Shown in pieces: positions 15,428-24,460 of a DNA stretch of 30,308 nt. Origin of the DNA: Pseudomonadota bacterium (lineage in GTDB: Bacteria > Pseudomonadota > Alphaproteobacteria > Reyranellales > Reyranellaceae); the NCBI GenBank assembly GCA_023436825.1, contig JAEZHS010000042.1, positions 1-30,308 of the forward strand, in the 5' to 3' direction. The notes under the pieces were generated by a model. The model did no database searches. It saw nothing but the letters and a program-made list of their open reading frames with translations, and was not told where the DNA came from. The first letter of the stretch is position 1, and each line of letters opens with the position of its first letter. A program made the translations under genes and the position numbers.

Positions 15428-15979
15428 GTGCCGATCGTCGTCCTGCTGGACCGCCTGGTCCTGCTGCTCATGCTCGCGGCCCTCGCGGCCATTCTCACCG
15501 CAGCGATGGTGCTGCAGGTCGCCTTCGGAGAGATCCCCTGCCCGCTCTGCCTGCTGCAACGGGTCGCCATGCTCGGCTGCTGCCTCGGCCTCGTCCAGCA
15601 ATTGCGCGCCGAGGAATCGCAGCGCGGTGCGGGCTTGGGGCTGGTCTTCGCGCTCCTGCTGCTGGTGATCTCGGCCCGCCAGACCCTGCTCGATATCGTG
15701 CCGCGCCCCAGCCATTCATACGTCGGACAAGCGGTCTTCGGCATGCATATGCCGGTCTGGTCCATCGTCATCGCCGTGGCCTTGCTGGCCGGCTTTGCGA
15801 TCAGGTTCGCCCTGTTCGGCGCCCCGCGCGCCGCCGCTGAGACCGCGGGTTCCGCGATGCGCCGATGCGCACGCGGGCTCGAGATCTACGTCGTCTTCGT
15901 CTGCGCCATCAACTTCGTGGCCGTCGTCCTGCAATGCGGGTTCGGCGAATGTCACACGTTCGGCTACCGACTCGTCTGA
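15428..15979 (+). CDS. DsbB-like disulfide bond formation membrane protein
   Basis: DsbB proteins reoxidise DsbA by passing electrons to quinone. The 183-residue product has about four to five membrane segments. The first-loop active-site pair is EIPCPLCLLQR (C38, C41), which matches the DsbB CxxC followed by the quinone-linked arginine. The second periplasmic loop (RPSHSYVGQAVFGMHMPVW) has no cysteines. A different pair, C170 and C175 (LQCGFGEC), lies at the extreme C-terminus. The GTG at 15428 is chosen because GGAG (15416-15419) precedes it by 8 nt; a GTG at 15410 has no such site. It may act in a variant redox pathway. Confidence 0.75.
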   Translation: MPIVVLLDRLVLLLMLAALAAILTAAMVLQVAFGEIPCPLCLLQRVAMLGCCLGLVQQLRAEESQRGAGLGLVFALLLLVISARQTLLDIVPRPSHSYVGQAVFGMHMPVWSIVIAVALLAGFAIRFALFGAPRAAAETAGSAMRRCARGLEIYVVFVCAINFVAVVLQCGFGECHTFGYRLV

Positions 15980-15982
15980 CAG

Positions 15983-17590
15983 TCAGGCGACGCCGGCAAG
16001 ATGGGCAACCGCTCGCCAGGCGTGATGCGCGCGCCGGTCGAGCAGCCGCACCGCATCGACGTTGGCCATGGCGTCGCTTGCCGTGAGCTTGCCGGAGGCC
16101 ACCGAATCGAGCGCCGTCTGCCGATAGCGGACGCGCAGGCCGGCAAGCTCCGCGGAGCAGCGCGCGAGATGATCGATGGACTGGACAGTCTTCGCGTCTG
16201 CGGGGGCGACCGCGGTGTGTTCCACCGTGACGTGCTCGAGCATGGCAGCGCCGTCGGCCGCACTTTGCATGGCATCCGTGTAGAGCTGTACGGCGCGCCG
16301 CTCCTCGGGGCCGTCGAGTGAAGCCGCAGCACTCTCCTCGATCATCTCCCCAGCCACCGCGGCAAGCTGGATCGTGTGGTCGAGGGCATGCAGCGTGTCG
16401 ATGAACCACTGACGCTCGTCCTCCGACGGCAACGGCTCGCTCACCTTTGAGAGGAAGGCGTGCACCTGCTGCAGGGCATCGGAGGCCGCCACGGCGCCGC
16501 CGCCGGCCAAACACAGAACTTTCAGGACATGCGCCACCGTCCGGCGCGCCGCTTCGATGGCGACGATGGGAGAGGCGGCGAGGGCGGCGGGATCGAGATA
16601 GCGCGTGAAGGCCGGGCCGCGCTCGGGAACGATGCGCTCGATCAGCCGAGTGAAGGGGCCGATCAGCGGCAGCAGGATCGCCACGCCCACCACGTTGTAG
16701 GCCGTGTGATAGGCCGCCACCAGCGTCACCGGATCGACGGTCGCGGCGGCGCGCAGCATCAGGCGGGCGGTCGCGGGGAACAGGACGAGCGCCACGACGG
16801 CGGCGATCAGCTTGAAGGCGATATAGGCCACGGCCAGCCGCTTGGCGGTGTTGCTGGCGCCGATCGCCGCCATCGCCGAGCTGGTCGATGTGCCGATGTT
16901 CTGGCCGATGACCAGCGCCAGGGCCTGGTCGAGCCCAATCGCCCCGGCAAAGAGCGCCGAGATGGTGATGGTGATCGCCGCAGTCGAGGACTGCATCACG
17001 GTGGTCATCACGATGCCGGTCGCGACCAGCACCAGCAGCCCGAGCATGCCGGGTCCCCACGGCACGTCGGGCCCGCCCAGGACTGCCGGGAGGTCGGCCG
17101 GCTGCAGCTGTTCGGCCAATCCGCTCATGCCCTGCTGCAGCGTCGTCAGGCCGACCAGGATCAGGGCAAATCCTGCGATCGCTGCGCCGCTCGCCGCCCA
17201 TCGGCCCTTGCCGATCAGTTTCAGCAACGCGCCGACGAAGACGATCGGCAGGGCATAGGTAGTGAGCGAGATCCGCACACCCAGCAGCGCCACCAGCCAT
17301 CCCGTGCCGGTCGTGCCGATGTTCGCGCCGAACACCAGGCTGAGACCTTGGGGGAAGGTCAGCAGCCCGGCGCTGACCAGGCCGATGGTGGTCATGGTCG
17401 TGGCGCTGGACGACTGCACCAGAAGCGTCACGATTGCACCCCACACGGTGCCGCTCAACGACGTCTCCGTCGCCTTCGCCAGCACGGTGCGAAGCGCCGA
17501 GCCGGCGAGCGCCTTCAGGCCGTCGGTCATCACGGCCATGCCGAGAAGGAAGAAGCCTATTCCACCTGCGATGGCGACCGTCGTTTCCAA
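15983..17590 (-). CDS. Na+/phosphate cotransporter family protein with PhoU-like tail
   Basis: This is an inner-membrane NptA/PhoU-type Na/Pi cotransporter of 535 residues. The two inverted family repeats are clear: QSSSATTMTTIGLVSAG in the first half and QSSTAAITITISALFAGAI in the second. The GANIGTT and GQNIGTS motifs follow. The cytosolic C-terminal ~190 residues are helical and PhoU-like. The usual N-terminus (LETTVAIAGGIGFFLLGMAVMTDGLKAL) begins at a TTG (17590), with GGTGAG just upstream; a later ATG would delete the first membrane segment. It starts 11 bp after the GntP stop and ends the three-gene patatin operon. Confidence 0.88.
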   Translation of the reverse strand: METTVAIAGGIGFFLLGMAVMTDGLKALAGSALRTVLAKATETSLSGTVWGAIVTLLVQSSSATTMTTIGLVSAGLLTFPQGLSLVFGANIGTTGTGWLVALLGVRISLTTYALPIVFVGALLKLIGKGRWAASGAAIAGFALILVGLTTLQQGMSGLAEQLQPADLPAVLGGPDVPWGPGMLGLLVLVATGIVMTTVMQSSTAAITITISALFAGAIGLDQALALVIGQNIGTSTSSAMAAIGASNTAKRLAVAYIAFKLIAAVVALVLFPATARLMLRAAATVDPVTLVAAYHTAYNVVGVAILLPLIGPFTRLIERIVPERGPAFTRYLDPAALAASPIVAIEAARRTVAHVLKVLCLAGGGAVAASDALQQVHAFLSKVSEPLPSEDERQWFIDTLHALDHTIQLAAVAGEMIEESAAASLDGPEERRAVQLYTDAMQSAADGAAMLEHVTVEHTAVAPADAKTVQSIDHLARCSAELAGLRVRYRQTALDSVASGKLTASDAMANVDAVRLLDRRAHHAWRAVAHLAGVA

Positions 17591-17601
17591 GGTCTCACCG
17601 A

Positions 17602-19056
17602 TCAGAATGAACCGAGCAGAGTACCCAACACGATTACCGCGACCAAGGCCAGCAGCGCACTCACGATCGCGGCCATGACGATGTCGAAATAGCTCTTGGC
17701 ATGAGTCGAGCCGCAGACCGCCAGCAACGTCACGACCGCGCCGTTGTGCGGCAGGCTGTCGAGCGTGCCGGCACCGATCACCGCCACGCGATGCATCAGG
17801 CCGGGATCGATGCCGTGCTCGGCCGCGAGCTTCATATAAGTCGGGCCGAGCGCATCGAGGGCGATGGTGAGCCCGCCCGAGGCCGAGCCCGTCAGCGCCG
17901 ACAGCACGTTCGTCGCGATGGCGAGCGACACCAGCGGTCCCCCGTCGATGCCCAGCACCCACTCGCGCACGACGGCAAAGGCGGGAAGTGCGGCGACGAC
18001 GGCGCCGAAGCCGACCAGGCTTGCGACGCTGAGCGCCGGCAGCACGGCGGCATTGGCGCCGGCATCCATGCTCTGCCGCACCGAAGGCAGGCGGTAACCG
18101 CTCACCAGCAGCAGGACGACGATGGCCGCGGCGAGCGCCACCGCCACCGACCAGACGCCGCCCACCGCCGTCAGCGAGGTCCCGCCCCAGCGCGGCTCGG
18201 CGAGGAAAGCGGTGTCCAGGCGCGGCAGGACGACGAAGGACATCAGGAGGTTCACCGCAATGACGACGACGAGCGGCAGCGCAGCGAGCAGGAAGTGAGG
18301 CTCCACAGGAGTCGGCTCGGCATGATGGATCTCCGCCGGATCGAAGGCCTGCGCTGTCGTCGCGCGCTCGCGCACCAGCAGATCGTCTGCCGCAGCATCG
18401 ACGGGCACCGGCGTATGGTCGCCAAAGCCCTCGCTGCGCCGCCGCGCCACGGCGGCGGCGCGTTGCAGCCACCACAGGCCGAAGCCCAGCATGATCGCGG
18501 CGGCGATGACGCCCAGCCCCGGTGCCGCAAAGGGCGTGGTGCCGAAGAACGGCATGGGGATGGCGTTCTGGATGGCGGGCGTCCCCGGCAGCGCCGACAT
18601 GGTGAAGGTGGAGGTGCCGAGCGCGAGCGCCGCCGGCATCAGCCTGCGCGGAATGGCGGCGGCCCGGAACAGTGCCTCGGCCATGGGTGCCAGAACGAAG
18701 AACGCGACGAACAGGCTGACGCCGCCATAGGTCACGAGGGCGCCCGCCAGCACGACCGCGAGCACGGCCCGCTCGTTGCCCAGGCGGGTCGTCAGCCACC
18801 GGGCGATCGCCGTGACCGAGCCGGTGTCCTCCATAAGCTTGCCGAACAGGGCGCCCATCAAGAAGATCGGGAAGAACTGCGCCAGAAATTGCGCAGCGCT
18901 TCCCATGAAGGTCTGCGTCCAGTGCGCCAACAGCGGTTCGCCGGCGAAGGCGGCCGCCAGGAGCGCCGCCGCAGGCGCCAGCAGCAGCACGCTCCAGCTG
19001 CGATAGGCGAGCCATACCAGCAGCGCCAGGCCGAGCAGGATTCCGGCCAGGCCCAT
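17602..19056 (-). CDS. GntP-family permease (probable organic acid:H+ symporter)
   Basis: The 484-residue polytopic inner-membrane protein has about twelve hydrophobic segments. It shows GntP/ion-transporter features such as GALVTYGGVSLFVAFFVLAPM, the TMSALPGTPAIQNAIP loop, LTGSASGG and AGTLDSLPHNGAVV. Relatives carry gluconate or other hydroxy acids; the substrate here is open. The start ATG (19056-19054) overlaps the patatin stop by one base (TGATG), so the longer open frame to 19182 is rejected. The nearby galactonate genes make a sugar-acid substrate conceivable, but they lie on the other strand. Confidence 0.87.
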   Translation of the reverse strand: MGLAGILLGLALLVWLAYRSWSVLLLAPAAALLAAAFAGEPLLAHWTQTFMGSAAQFLAQFFPIFLMGALFGKLMEDTGSVTAIARWLTTRLGNERAVLAVVLAGALVTYGGVSLFVAFFVLAPMAEALFRAAAIPRRLMPAALALGTSTFTMSALPGTPAIQNAIPMPFFGTTPFAAPGLGVIAAAIMLGFGLWWLQRAAAVARRRSEGFGDHTPVPVDAAADDLLVRERATTAQAFDPAEIHHAEPTPVEPHFLLAALPLVVVIAVNLLMSFVVLPRLDTAFLAEPRWGGTSLTAVGGVWSVAVALAAAIVVLLLVSGYRLPSVRQSMDAGANAAVLPALSVASLVGFGAVVAALPAFAVVREWVLGIDGGPLVSLAIATNVLSALTGSASGGLTIALDALGPTYMKLAAEHGIDPGLMHRVAVIGAGTLDSLPHNGAVVTLLAVCGSTHAKSYFDIVMAAIVSALLALVAVIVLGTLLGSF

Positions 19057-20102
19057 CAGACGCCTTCCAGCAGACGATCGATGTCGACCGTGGAGCGCGC
19101 CCCCAGGTCCTTGCCATGCGCCGCCAGGAAGGCGTCTGCCGCGCGGCGGCCTTCGTCGCGCAGCAGGCAGAGGAAAGCCCATTCGGCATTGAGCTTCGAC
19201 GAGGAATCGAGCTCCACCAGCATGTCGCTCCGGATCAGGTGGAGGCGCATGCGCGACCAGTGCGCGACCTCGGCATCGTCAGCAGACGCCACCCGCCGCA
19301 GCAGCGCCATCATGCGCAACTCCTTCAAGAGCACGGCGTTGAACGACACTTCGTTCAGACGATTGAGGATGTCGCGCGCGGACTTCGGGACGCCGGGCCG
19401 CTCAACCGGATTGATGCCGACCAGGATGGTGTCGTCCGAGATGCATTCCTGCACCAGCGGCGTCATCGTCGGATTGCCGGAATAGCCGCCGTCCCAATAG
19501 GCCTCGCCATCGATCTCGACGGCCTGGAACATGGTCGGCAGGCAGGCCGATGCGAGCAGCACCTCGGACGTGATCTCGGCATTGCGGAACACGCGCGGCC
19601 GGCCGGTGCGCACGTTGGTCGCGGTGATGAAGAGCTTTATGGGCGCGGTCGCCAGCCGCGAGAAGTCGATCGACTCGGACAGCACCTTCGCCAGCGGATT
19701 GAGCGCCCCGAGGGAGAGGTCATAGGGCGAGAAGACGCGCGCCATCAGGTCGAACGCGACATAGGCGGGCGAGTGATTGAGCGACCAGCGGCCGAGCAGG
19801 ACGTCCATCGGACTGCGCTGCAAGGGGCTGAAGGCGGCCGCCTGGGAAACCCGGCGCCAGAACGCTTCCAGCGCCGCGCGCGCCGCCTCGGGCCCGCCAT
19901 CGGCATGACCCGCCGTCATCACCGCGGCATTCATGGCCCCGGCCGAGGTCCCGGAGATGGCCTCGATGTGCAGCCCGGTCTCCTCCAGGAGCCGGTCCAG
20001 CACCCCCCAGGTGAATGCACCGTGCGAGCCGCCGCCCTGCAGGGCGAGGCCGATCAATCGAGAGGGTGGCGCGGCGCCGACGGAGGAAGGCTGCACTGAC
20101 AT
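19056..20102 (-). CDS. Patatin-like phospholipase family protein
   Basis: This is a serine acyl hydrolase of 348 residues. The oxyanion-hole motif is LQGGGSHGAF (about 21-30), the nucleophile elbow is GTSAG with S53, and the catalytic aspartate is in DGG (D204, AYWDGGYSGNP), giving an intact Ser-Asp dyad. No signal peptide is seen, so it is probably cytosolic or membrane-peripheral. Natural substrate is unknown; relatives cleave phospholipids. It is the first gene of an operon with GntP and Na/Pi transporters. The ATG at 20102 gives the expected N-terminus; upstream open frame to 20567 overlaps the divergent glucanase gene. Confidence 0.9.
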   Translation of the reverse strand: MSVQPSSVGAAPPSRLIGLALQGGGSHGAFTWGVLDRLLEETGLHIEAISGTSAGAMNAAVMTAGHADGGPEAARAALEAFWRRVSQAAAFSPLQRSPMDVLLGRWSLNHSPAYVAFDLMARVFSPYDLSLGALNPLAKVLSESIDFSRLATAPIKLFITATNVRTGRPRVFRNAEITSEVLLASACLPTMFQAVEIDGEAYWDGGYSGNPTMTPLVQECISDDTILVGINPVERPGVPKSARDILNRLNEVSFNAVLLKELRMMALLRRVASADDAEVAHWSRMRLHLIRSDMLVELDSSSKLNAEWAFLCLLRDEGRRAADAFLAAHGKDLGARSTVDIDRLLEGV

Positions 20103-20220
20103 CGGCGGTCCCTTCGCATGCGCTGCAGATCGACGTCGTTCCAAGAAGCGGGGCTTGGACCATGAGATTACATGGTGACGGGCGGATGTACTCCCGGCAG
20201 GACGCAACTCCAATATGCGT

Positions 20221-20249
20221 TTGCCCGTCCCCTCGCCCCTTTTTACATT
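20221..20249 (+). promoter_or_regulatory. Putative sigma-70 promoter of the glucanase-like gene
   Basis: TTGCCC (20221-20226) and TACATT (20244-20249) are spaced by 17 bp and lie 36 bp before the ATG of the large gene, whose AGGGGG ribosome site is at about 20275-20281. Boxes match consensus partly. Confidence 0.45.
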
Positions 20250-20285
20250 CCTCGAGCTGGGGAGTACGCGTAGCCAGGGGGCGAC

Positions 20286-23200
20286 ATGCCGACGACAATG
20301 AACTTCACGCTCAGCCCGACTCTGCTGAGCCATCTGACTTCGGGCGGGGCGGGCAACGGCGTCTATGCTTATGCCTTCGCCTTCGAGGGGACGAACCTCA
20401 TCCCAGGCGGGGCTGTCACCCTGGTCAACAACGGCGTCGCCGCCGGCGCACCGTCCGTCGCGCTGACGACCGCGGGCCATACGACCTTCACGTCGGGCAA
20501 GATCTACATCGTCGTCCAGCAGACCGGCCCCGGCGGCACCAGCGACCTCGCGTCGACCGTCACTCATGTTGGCGACATCAACTCAATCGATTCGGGAACG
20601 CGGAACTATCGCTTCGATCTTCTGGAAGCGACACTGTCGAACTCGGCGTCCGATGTCGCCGACATCTCCGCCATCAACCAGTTCGGGTCGACCCTGACGC
20701 TCGCGGTCCAGTACCAGGGCGGCATCACCGACACGCGCGGCTATGCCGTCAGCGGCCAGGCGATCGACACGGCGATCACCAACATGTCGCCGGCCGGCAT
20801 CCAGAACCAGACCTTCACGGCGCCTGGCAACACGCCGCTCAACGAGCTGCGCAACGTGATCGTGCCCGGCAACAACTTCGTGCCCAACCCGATCCCGGGC
20901 AGCGACTGGACGTCCTACGTCAACGCCTTCAAGAACTTCGCGAGCAACATCGAAATCGTCTCGACCTTCAACGGCTCGCCGGTGCAACCGCGCGCGGCGC
21001 TGTCGGTCTACAAGGCGGAGTACGATACCGGCACCAATTCGTTCTGGCTGGTGCCCGACACTGCCCACGGCAGCATGTCGACGGACTACATCAACATCTC
21101 GGCGCAGGATCTCATAAACAACATCTACCTGCAGACCGGGAAGCTGACCGTCCATGCCGGGTCGAAGACCGGCACGGCGACGACCTACGATTCGTTCACG
21201 CCGAACAATGCAGCGGGCGACGTCGCCAAGTTCTTCGTCGCAGGCTTCGACGCGGGCTTCTGGGGTGCCACCGGCAATTCGGTGAACCCCAAGGATTCGA
21301 GCACGCTCGACCTCAGCGAGACGTGGAACTGGAACGCCAATTACGCCTACAACGCCATCCTCAATCCGGCCGTCGGCTATTCCAACGCGCTCGGTACCGG
21401 CGCCGGCACGCCGACCGGCCAGAACCGTTTCTACGATCCCTACGCCGCCGAGTTCTTCAAGAACAGCAACGCTTACGGCTATTCCTACACCGACCTGATC
21501 TCGGGCGGCGGCGGCATCAATCCGGCGATCAGCCTGTGGGACAAGGCGACCAACGCCAACGTCCAGACCGTCAATGTCACGCTCTACGATCTCGGCGAAA
21601 CGCCGGCCTCCGGCTTCAAGACCGGCAACACCGGCTACGTGGCGCCGGTCGGAGCCGACTACCTGCCGGCGGCGACGACCAGCACCAACCAGTTGCAGTT
21701 CACCTTCGGCTTCAGCGTCGGCTCGACCCTGCTGGCGCCGTCGAAGGACACGCCGATCACCTTCCGATTCTATGCTCCGGGCGATGCGCAGGCGGGCGCG
21801 GACGGGTTCGTCGCCCTGTCGCTGGCGAAGGGCGACTGGTACTACTACCAGCTCAACAAGAGCGGCGCGCAGTGGCAGCTCGTGCCCACCAATCCGGGCG
21901 GCCAGGCGGGCTTCTTCGACATCCAGAACGTGCCGGTGACGGCCGACGGCAGCCCGGCCTGGTACCAGCTGATCTTCGGCGACGTCCATTCGAAGTCGAC
22001 CTACAACATCTACGCCACGTCGGCCGGGGGCGTGTTCACCAGCGTGGTCGCCGACCACGGTGTCGAGGTCACGACCTTCGGCGCCGGCAATGTCGGGCTG
22101 AACTTCGCGCCGGGCGGCGCGATGACCTACGATCCCGCGACGTTCCACGCGCCGACGGGTGTCGCGCCGGCGGGCTCGGGTTCGCCCAACCCCTTCACGC
22201 CAGCCTCGCCGCCGCCCGAGCCCCCGCCACCACCGGCACCCGCCGCGCCGCGCGTCGGCTCGCTCAACGGCTCGAGCTTCGTGGTGGCGCCGGACTTCAA
22301 CGACCTCAAGTCGGCCGAGCTCGCCTTCGGCATCAACACGGCAGGCGATGGCAACTGGCTGTTGCCGGGCCAGATCGCCCAGGTCGAGCTCCACGATGCG
22401 GCGCACACGAGCTGGCTCATGACGCCGATCAACACTCAGGCGAACTCCCAGGGAGACTGGACGACGGCGCAGTCGGCACAGTTCGGCAACGGCACCTACA
22501 TCGCCTTCCTGCAGCAGTACCTGCCAAGCGACATCGATCTGGACGACGAGACCTATACCGACAGCCAGACCGTCACCTTCACGGTCAACCTCGACACGCT
22601 TGCCCTCGGCGCCGCTGCTGGCGGCACGGCACTGGCACTCTCGGCCGGCGGCCCAGGCGCCGGCTCCGGCACGCAGGGCAACTGGATCGAGCTTTCGAGC
22701 CTTGGCTCGACGATGCCCAATGCCACGCTGGTGGCCTACTCGACCGACGGCAGCGGCAACATGCTGAAGCGCGATGGTTCGGGGACCACGACGTCGCTCG
22801 ACGATGCGGCGCTGGCCAAGATCGGCGCCGTCGCCGCCGACAACGGCTCATCGTTCTTCAACGGCAAGCAGTCGGTCTACCTGCCGGTCGGCGAGAACCT
22901 GAAGTTCGCCGTCGTCGCGGGCAACGGCCAGGTCGACCTCAATCCTCATGTCAACGTCAGCGGCGACGGAACGTTGGCGGTCTCGATCAGCGACGGCTTC
23001 GGGCGCATCGATCTCAGCGCCCGGGTCGACAACATGCTGGACCACTCCGAGACCATGGCGGCGGCGCAGCGCCTCAGCGACCACTCCTGGGTCTATCTCG
23101 AGCAGGGAACGACGGTGAATGTCAGCCTGGCGTGGAGCGGCGACTTCATCAACAGCCTGCATTTCGTGCGCGTCGACGTGAACCCGACCAACGCCAGCGA

Positions 23201-23549
23201 ATGGCAGGTGGGCGGCGTGGCCTACGGCAACACCGAGGCCTTCCGCACGGCGCTGCAGAGCAACTGGGAGTTCACCACGACGCAGGGCCATTCGACCGGC
23301 ACGGCGCGGGCCACCTGGACGGTGCAGGGCGGCGACGGCTTCTACGCGCCGGTGCTGGTCAACCCGTTCGGCGAGATCTTCACCCTCGACCAGTCGGCGA
23401 CCAACATCGCCAACGCCGACGGCCGCACGCACATCCGCAACTTCGGCGCCAACACCTTCGGCTTCGAGGACAACACCGCGGCGCGCAGCGCCGACTTCGA
23501 CCACAACGACATGGTCATGAAGCTCGGCATCGGCGAGTGGTTCGTGTAG
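20286..23549 (+). CDS. Large GH64-like (beta-1,3-glucanase/thaumatin-like) protein with DUF4114-like C-terminus
   Basis: The product has 1087 residues. The first ~420 resemble the GH64 beta-1,3-glucanase fold: NYRFDLLEATLSN near residue 108, FGSTLTLAVQYQGG near 135, and YDPYAAEFFKNSNAYGYSYTDL near 385, like the family NPYA...AYGFAYDD segment. A beta-rich middle domain follows, then a proline linker (PPPEPPPPPAPAAP, about 642-655). The C-terminal domain ends with FGFEDNTAARSADFDHNDMV (about 1058-1077), typical of DUF4114. No Sec or Tat signal is visible, which suggests type I or another leaderless export, or a cytoplasmic role. Catalytic residues were not confirmed. The stop overlaps the dgoK GTG by one base. 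Confidence 0.6.
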   Translation: MPTTMNFTLSPTLLSHLTSGGAGNGVYAYAFAFEGTNLIPGGAVTLVNNGVAAGAPSVALTTAGHTTFTSGKIYIVVQQTGPGGTSDLASTVTHVGDINSIDSGTRNYRFDLLEATLSNSASDVADISAINQFGSTLTLAVQYQGGITDTRGYAVSGQAIDTAITNMSPAGIQNQTFTAPGNTPLNELRNVIVPGNNFVPNPIPGSDWTSYVNAFKNFASNIEIVSTFNGSPVQPRAALSVYKAEYDTGTNSFWLVPDTAHGSMSTDYINISAQDLINNIYLQTGKLTVHAGSKTGTATTYDSFTPNNAAGDVAKFFVAGFDAGFWGATGNSVNPKDSSTLDLSETWNWNANYAYNAILNPAVGYSNALGTGAGTPTGQNRFYDPYAAEFFKNSNAYGYSYTDLISGGGGINPAISLWDKATNANVQTVNVTLYDLGETPASGFKTGNTGYVAPVGADYLPAATTSTNQLQFTFGFSVGSTLLAPSKDTPITFRFYAPGDAQAGADGFVALSLAKGDWYYYQLNKSGAQWQLVPTNPGGQAGFFDIQNVPVTADGSPAWYQLIFGDVHSKSTYNIYATSAGGVFTSVVADHGVEVTTFGAGNVGLNFAPGGAMTYDPATFHAPTGVAPAGSGSPNPFTPASPPPEPPPPPAPAAPRVGSLNGSSFVVAPDFNDLKSAELAFGINTAGDGNWLLPGQIAQVELHDAAHTSWLMTPINTQANSQGDWTTAQSAQFGNGTYIAFLQQYLPSDIDLDDETYTDSQTVTFTVNLDTLALGAAAGGTALALSAGGPGAGSGTQGNWIELSSLGSTMPNATLVAYSTDGSGNMLKRDGSGTTTSLDDAALAKIGAVAADNGSSFFNGKQSVYLPVGENLKFAVVAGNGQVDLNPHVNVSGDGTLAVSISDGFGRIDLSARVDNMLDHSETMAAAQRLSDHSWVYLEQGTTVNVSLAWSGDFINSLHFVRVDVNPTNASEWQVGGVAYGNTEAFRTALQSNWEFTTTQGHSTGTARATWTVQGGDGFYAPVLVNPFGEIFTLDQSATNIANADGRTHIRNFGANTFGFEDNTAARSADFDHNDMVMKLGIGEWFV

Positions 23550-24460
23550 TGCCCGAAAGCTTCGTCGTCGTCGACTGGGGCACCTCGAGCTTTCGCAGCT
23601 GGCTGATGTCGGCCGATGGAACCGCGCTGGCGGAAAGCCGAGGCAACGAAGGCATGCTGCATTGTGCCGGCGGCGCCGGCTTCGCGCCGGTGCTCGGCGA
23701 GCACCTCGCGCGGCTCGGCGCACCGCAACGGGCGCCAATCCTGATCTGCGGCATGGCGGGCGCGCGGCAGGGTTGGGTCGAGGCCCCTTACTTAAAGACG
23801 CCGACGCGGCTCGATGCCCTGCACGAGGGCGCCGTCCGCGTGGACGCGCCCCGTGACATTCGCATCCTGCCGGGCATCGCCCAGGCCGAGGCCGACCGGC
23901 CCGACGTCATGCGCGGAGAGGAAACCCAGCTTCTGGGGGTGACCGAACCCGACTTCACGGGGCTCGTCTGCATTCCCGGCACGCACAGCAAGTGGATCAG
24001 GATCGAGGACGGTCGCGTCGTCGAGTTCTCGACCTACATGACGGGCGAGTTGTTCTCGGTGATCGCCCAGCACAGCATCCTCGCCCATGCCGTCGAGTCG
24101 GTGGGGCCGACGCCGGCCGACAGCCCGGCCTTCCGCGCGGGACTTGATGCGGCGTCGAAGGCGCCGACGGGCCTGACCGCCTCGCTGTTCCGATTGCGCG
24201 CGGCGCAGCTTCTGGGCTTCGAGCAGCGCGCCGACGGTGCGGCGCGCCTGTCGGGCCTTTTGATCGGGACCGAGCTCGCCGATGCGTTCGGCCGCCACGG
24301 ATCGCCGCGATCGGTGCGGCTGATCGGCGCCGGCGCGCTCGGACGGCTTTATGGGATGGCACTGTCGGCGCAGGGTCTCGACGTGACGACGGTCGATGCC
24401 GAGCAGGCGTCACGGCGCGGCCTCACCCGGGCCGCCGTCAGGATCTGGGGAGCGACATGA
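23549..24460 (+). CDS. dgoK: 2-dehydro-3-deoxygalactonokinase
   Basis: DgoK phosphorylates 2-dehydro-3-deoxy-D-galactonate in the De Ley-Doudoroff pathway. The 303-residue product starts PESFVVVDWGTSSFRSWLM, the sugar-kinase phosphate-binding loop. It also has ICGMAGARQGWVEAPY, MRGEETQLLG and CIPGTHSKWI, all typical of DgoK. The GTG at 23549 overlaps the TAG of the preceding glucanase-like gene (TAGTG); a GTG at 23537 is an alternative. The frame is open upstream to 20015, but that is shadow of the large gene. The stop overlaps dgoA by four bases. Confidence 0.93.
   Translation: MPESFVVVDWGTSSFRSWLMSADGTALAESRGNEGMLHCAGGAGFAPVLGEHLARLGAPQRAPILICGMAGARQGWVEAPYLKTPTRLDALHEGAVRVDAPRDIRILPGIAQAEADRPDVMRGEETQLLGVTEPDFTGLVCIPGTHSKWIRIEDGRVVEFSTYMTGELFSVIAQHSILAHAVESVGPTPADSPAFRAGLDAASKAPTGLTASLFRLRAAQLLGFEQRADGAARLSGLLIGTELADAFGRHGSPRSVRLIGAGALGRLYGMALSAQGLDVTTVDAEQASRRGLTRAAVRIWGAT

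Noticed and set aside
20583..22406. 607-codon minus-strand open frame inside the large glucanase-like gene
   Set aside because: The plus frame has coherent domains and a ribosome site; the minus frame is compositionally biased shadow.
20015..23548. Upstream extension of the dgoK reading frame
   Set aside because: DgoK homology starts at about 23549; the upstream part is an out-of-frame shadow of the large gene.
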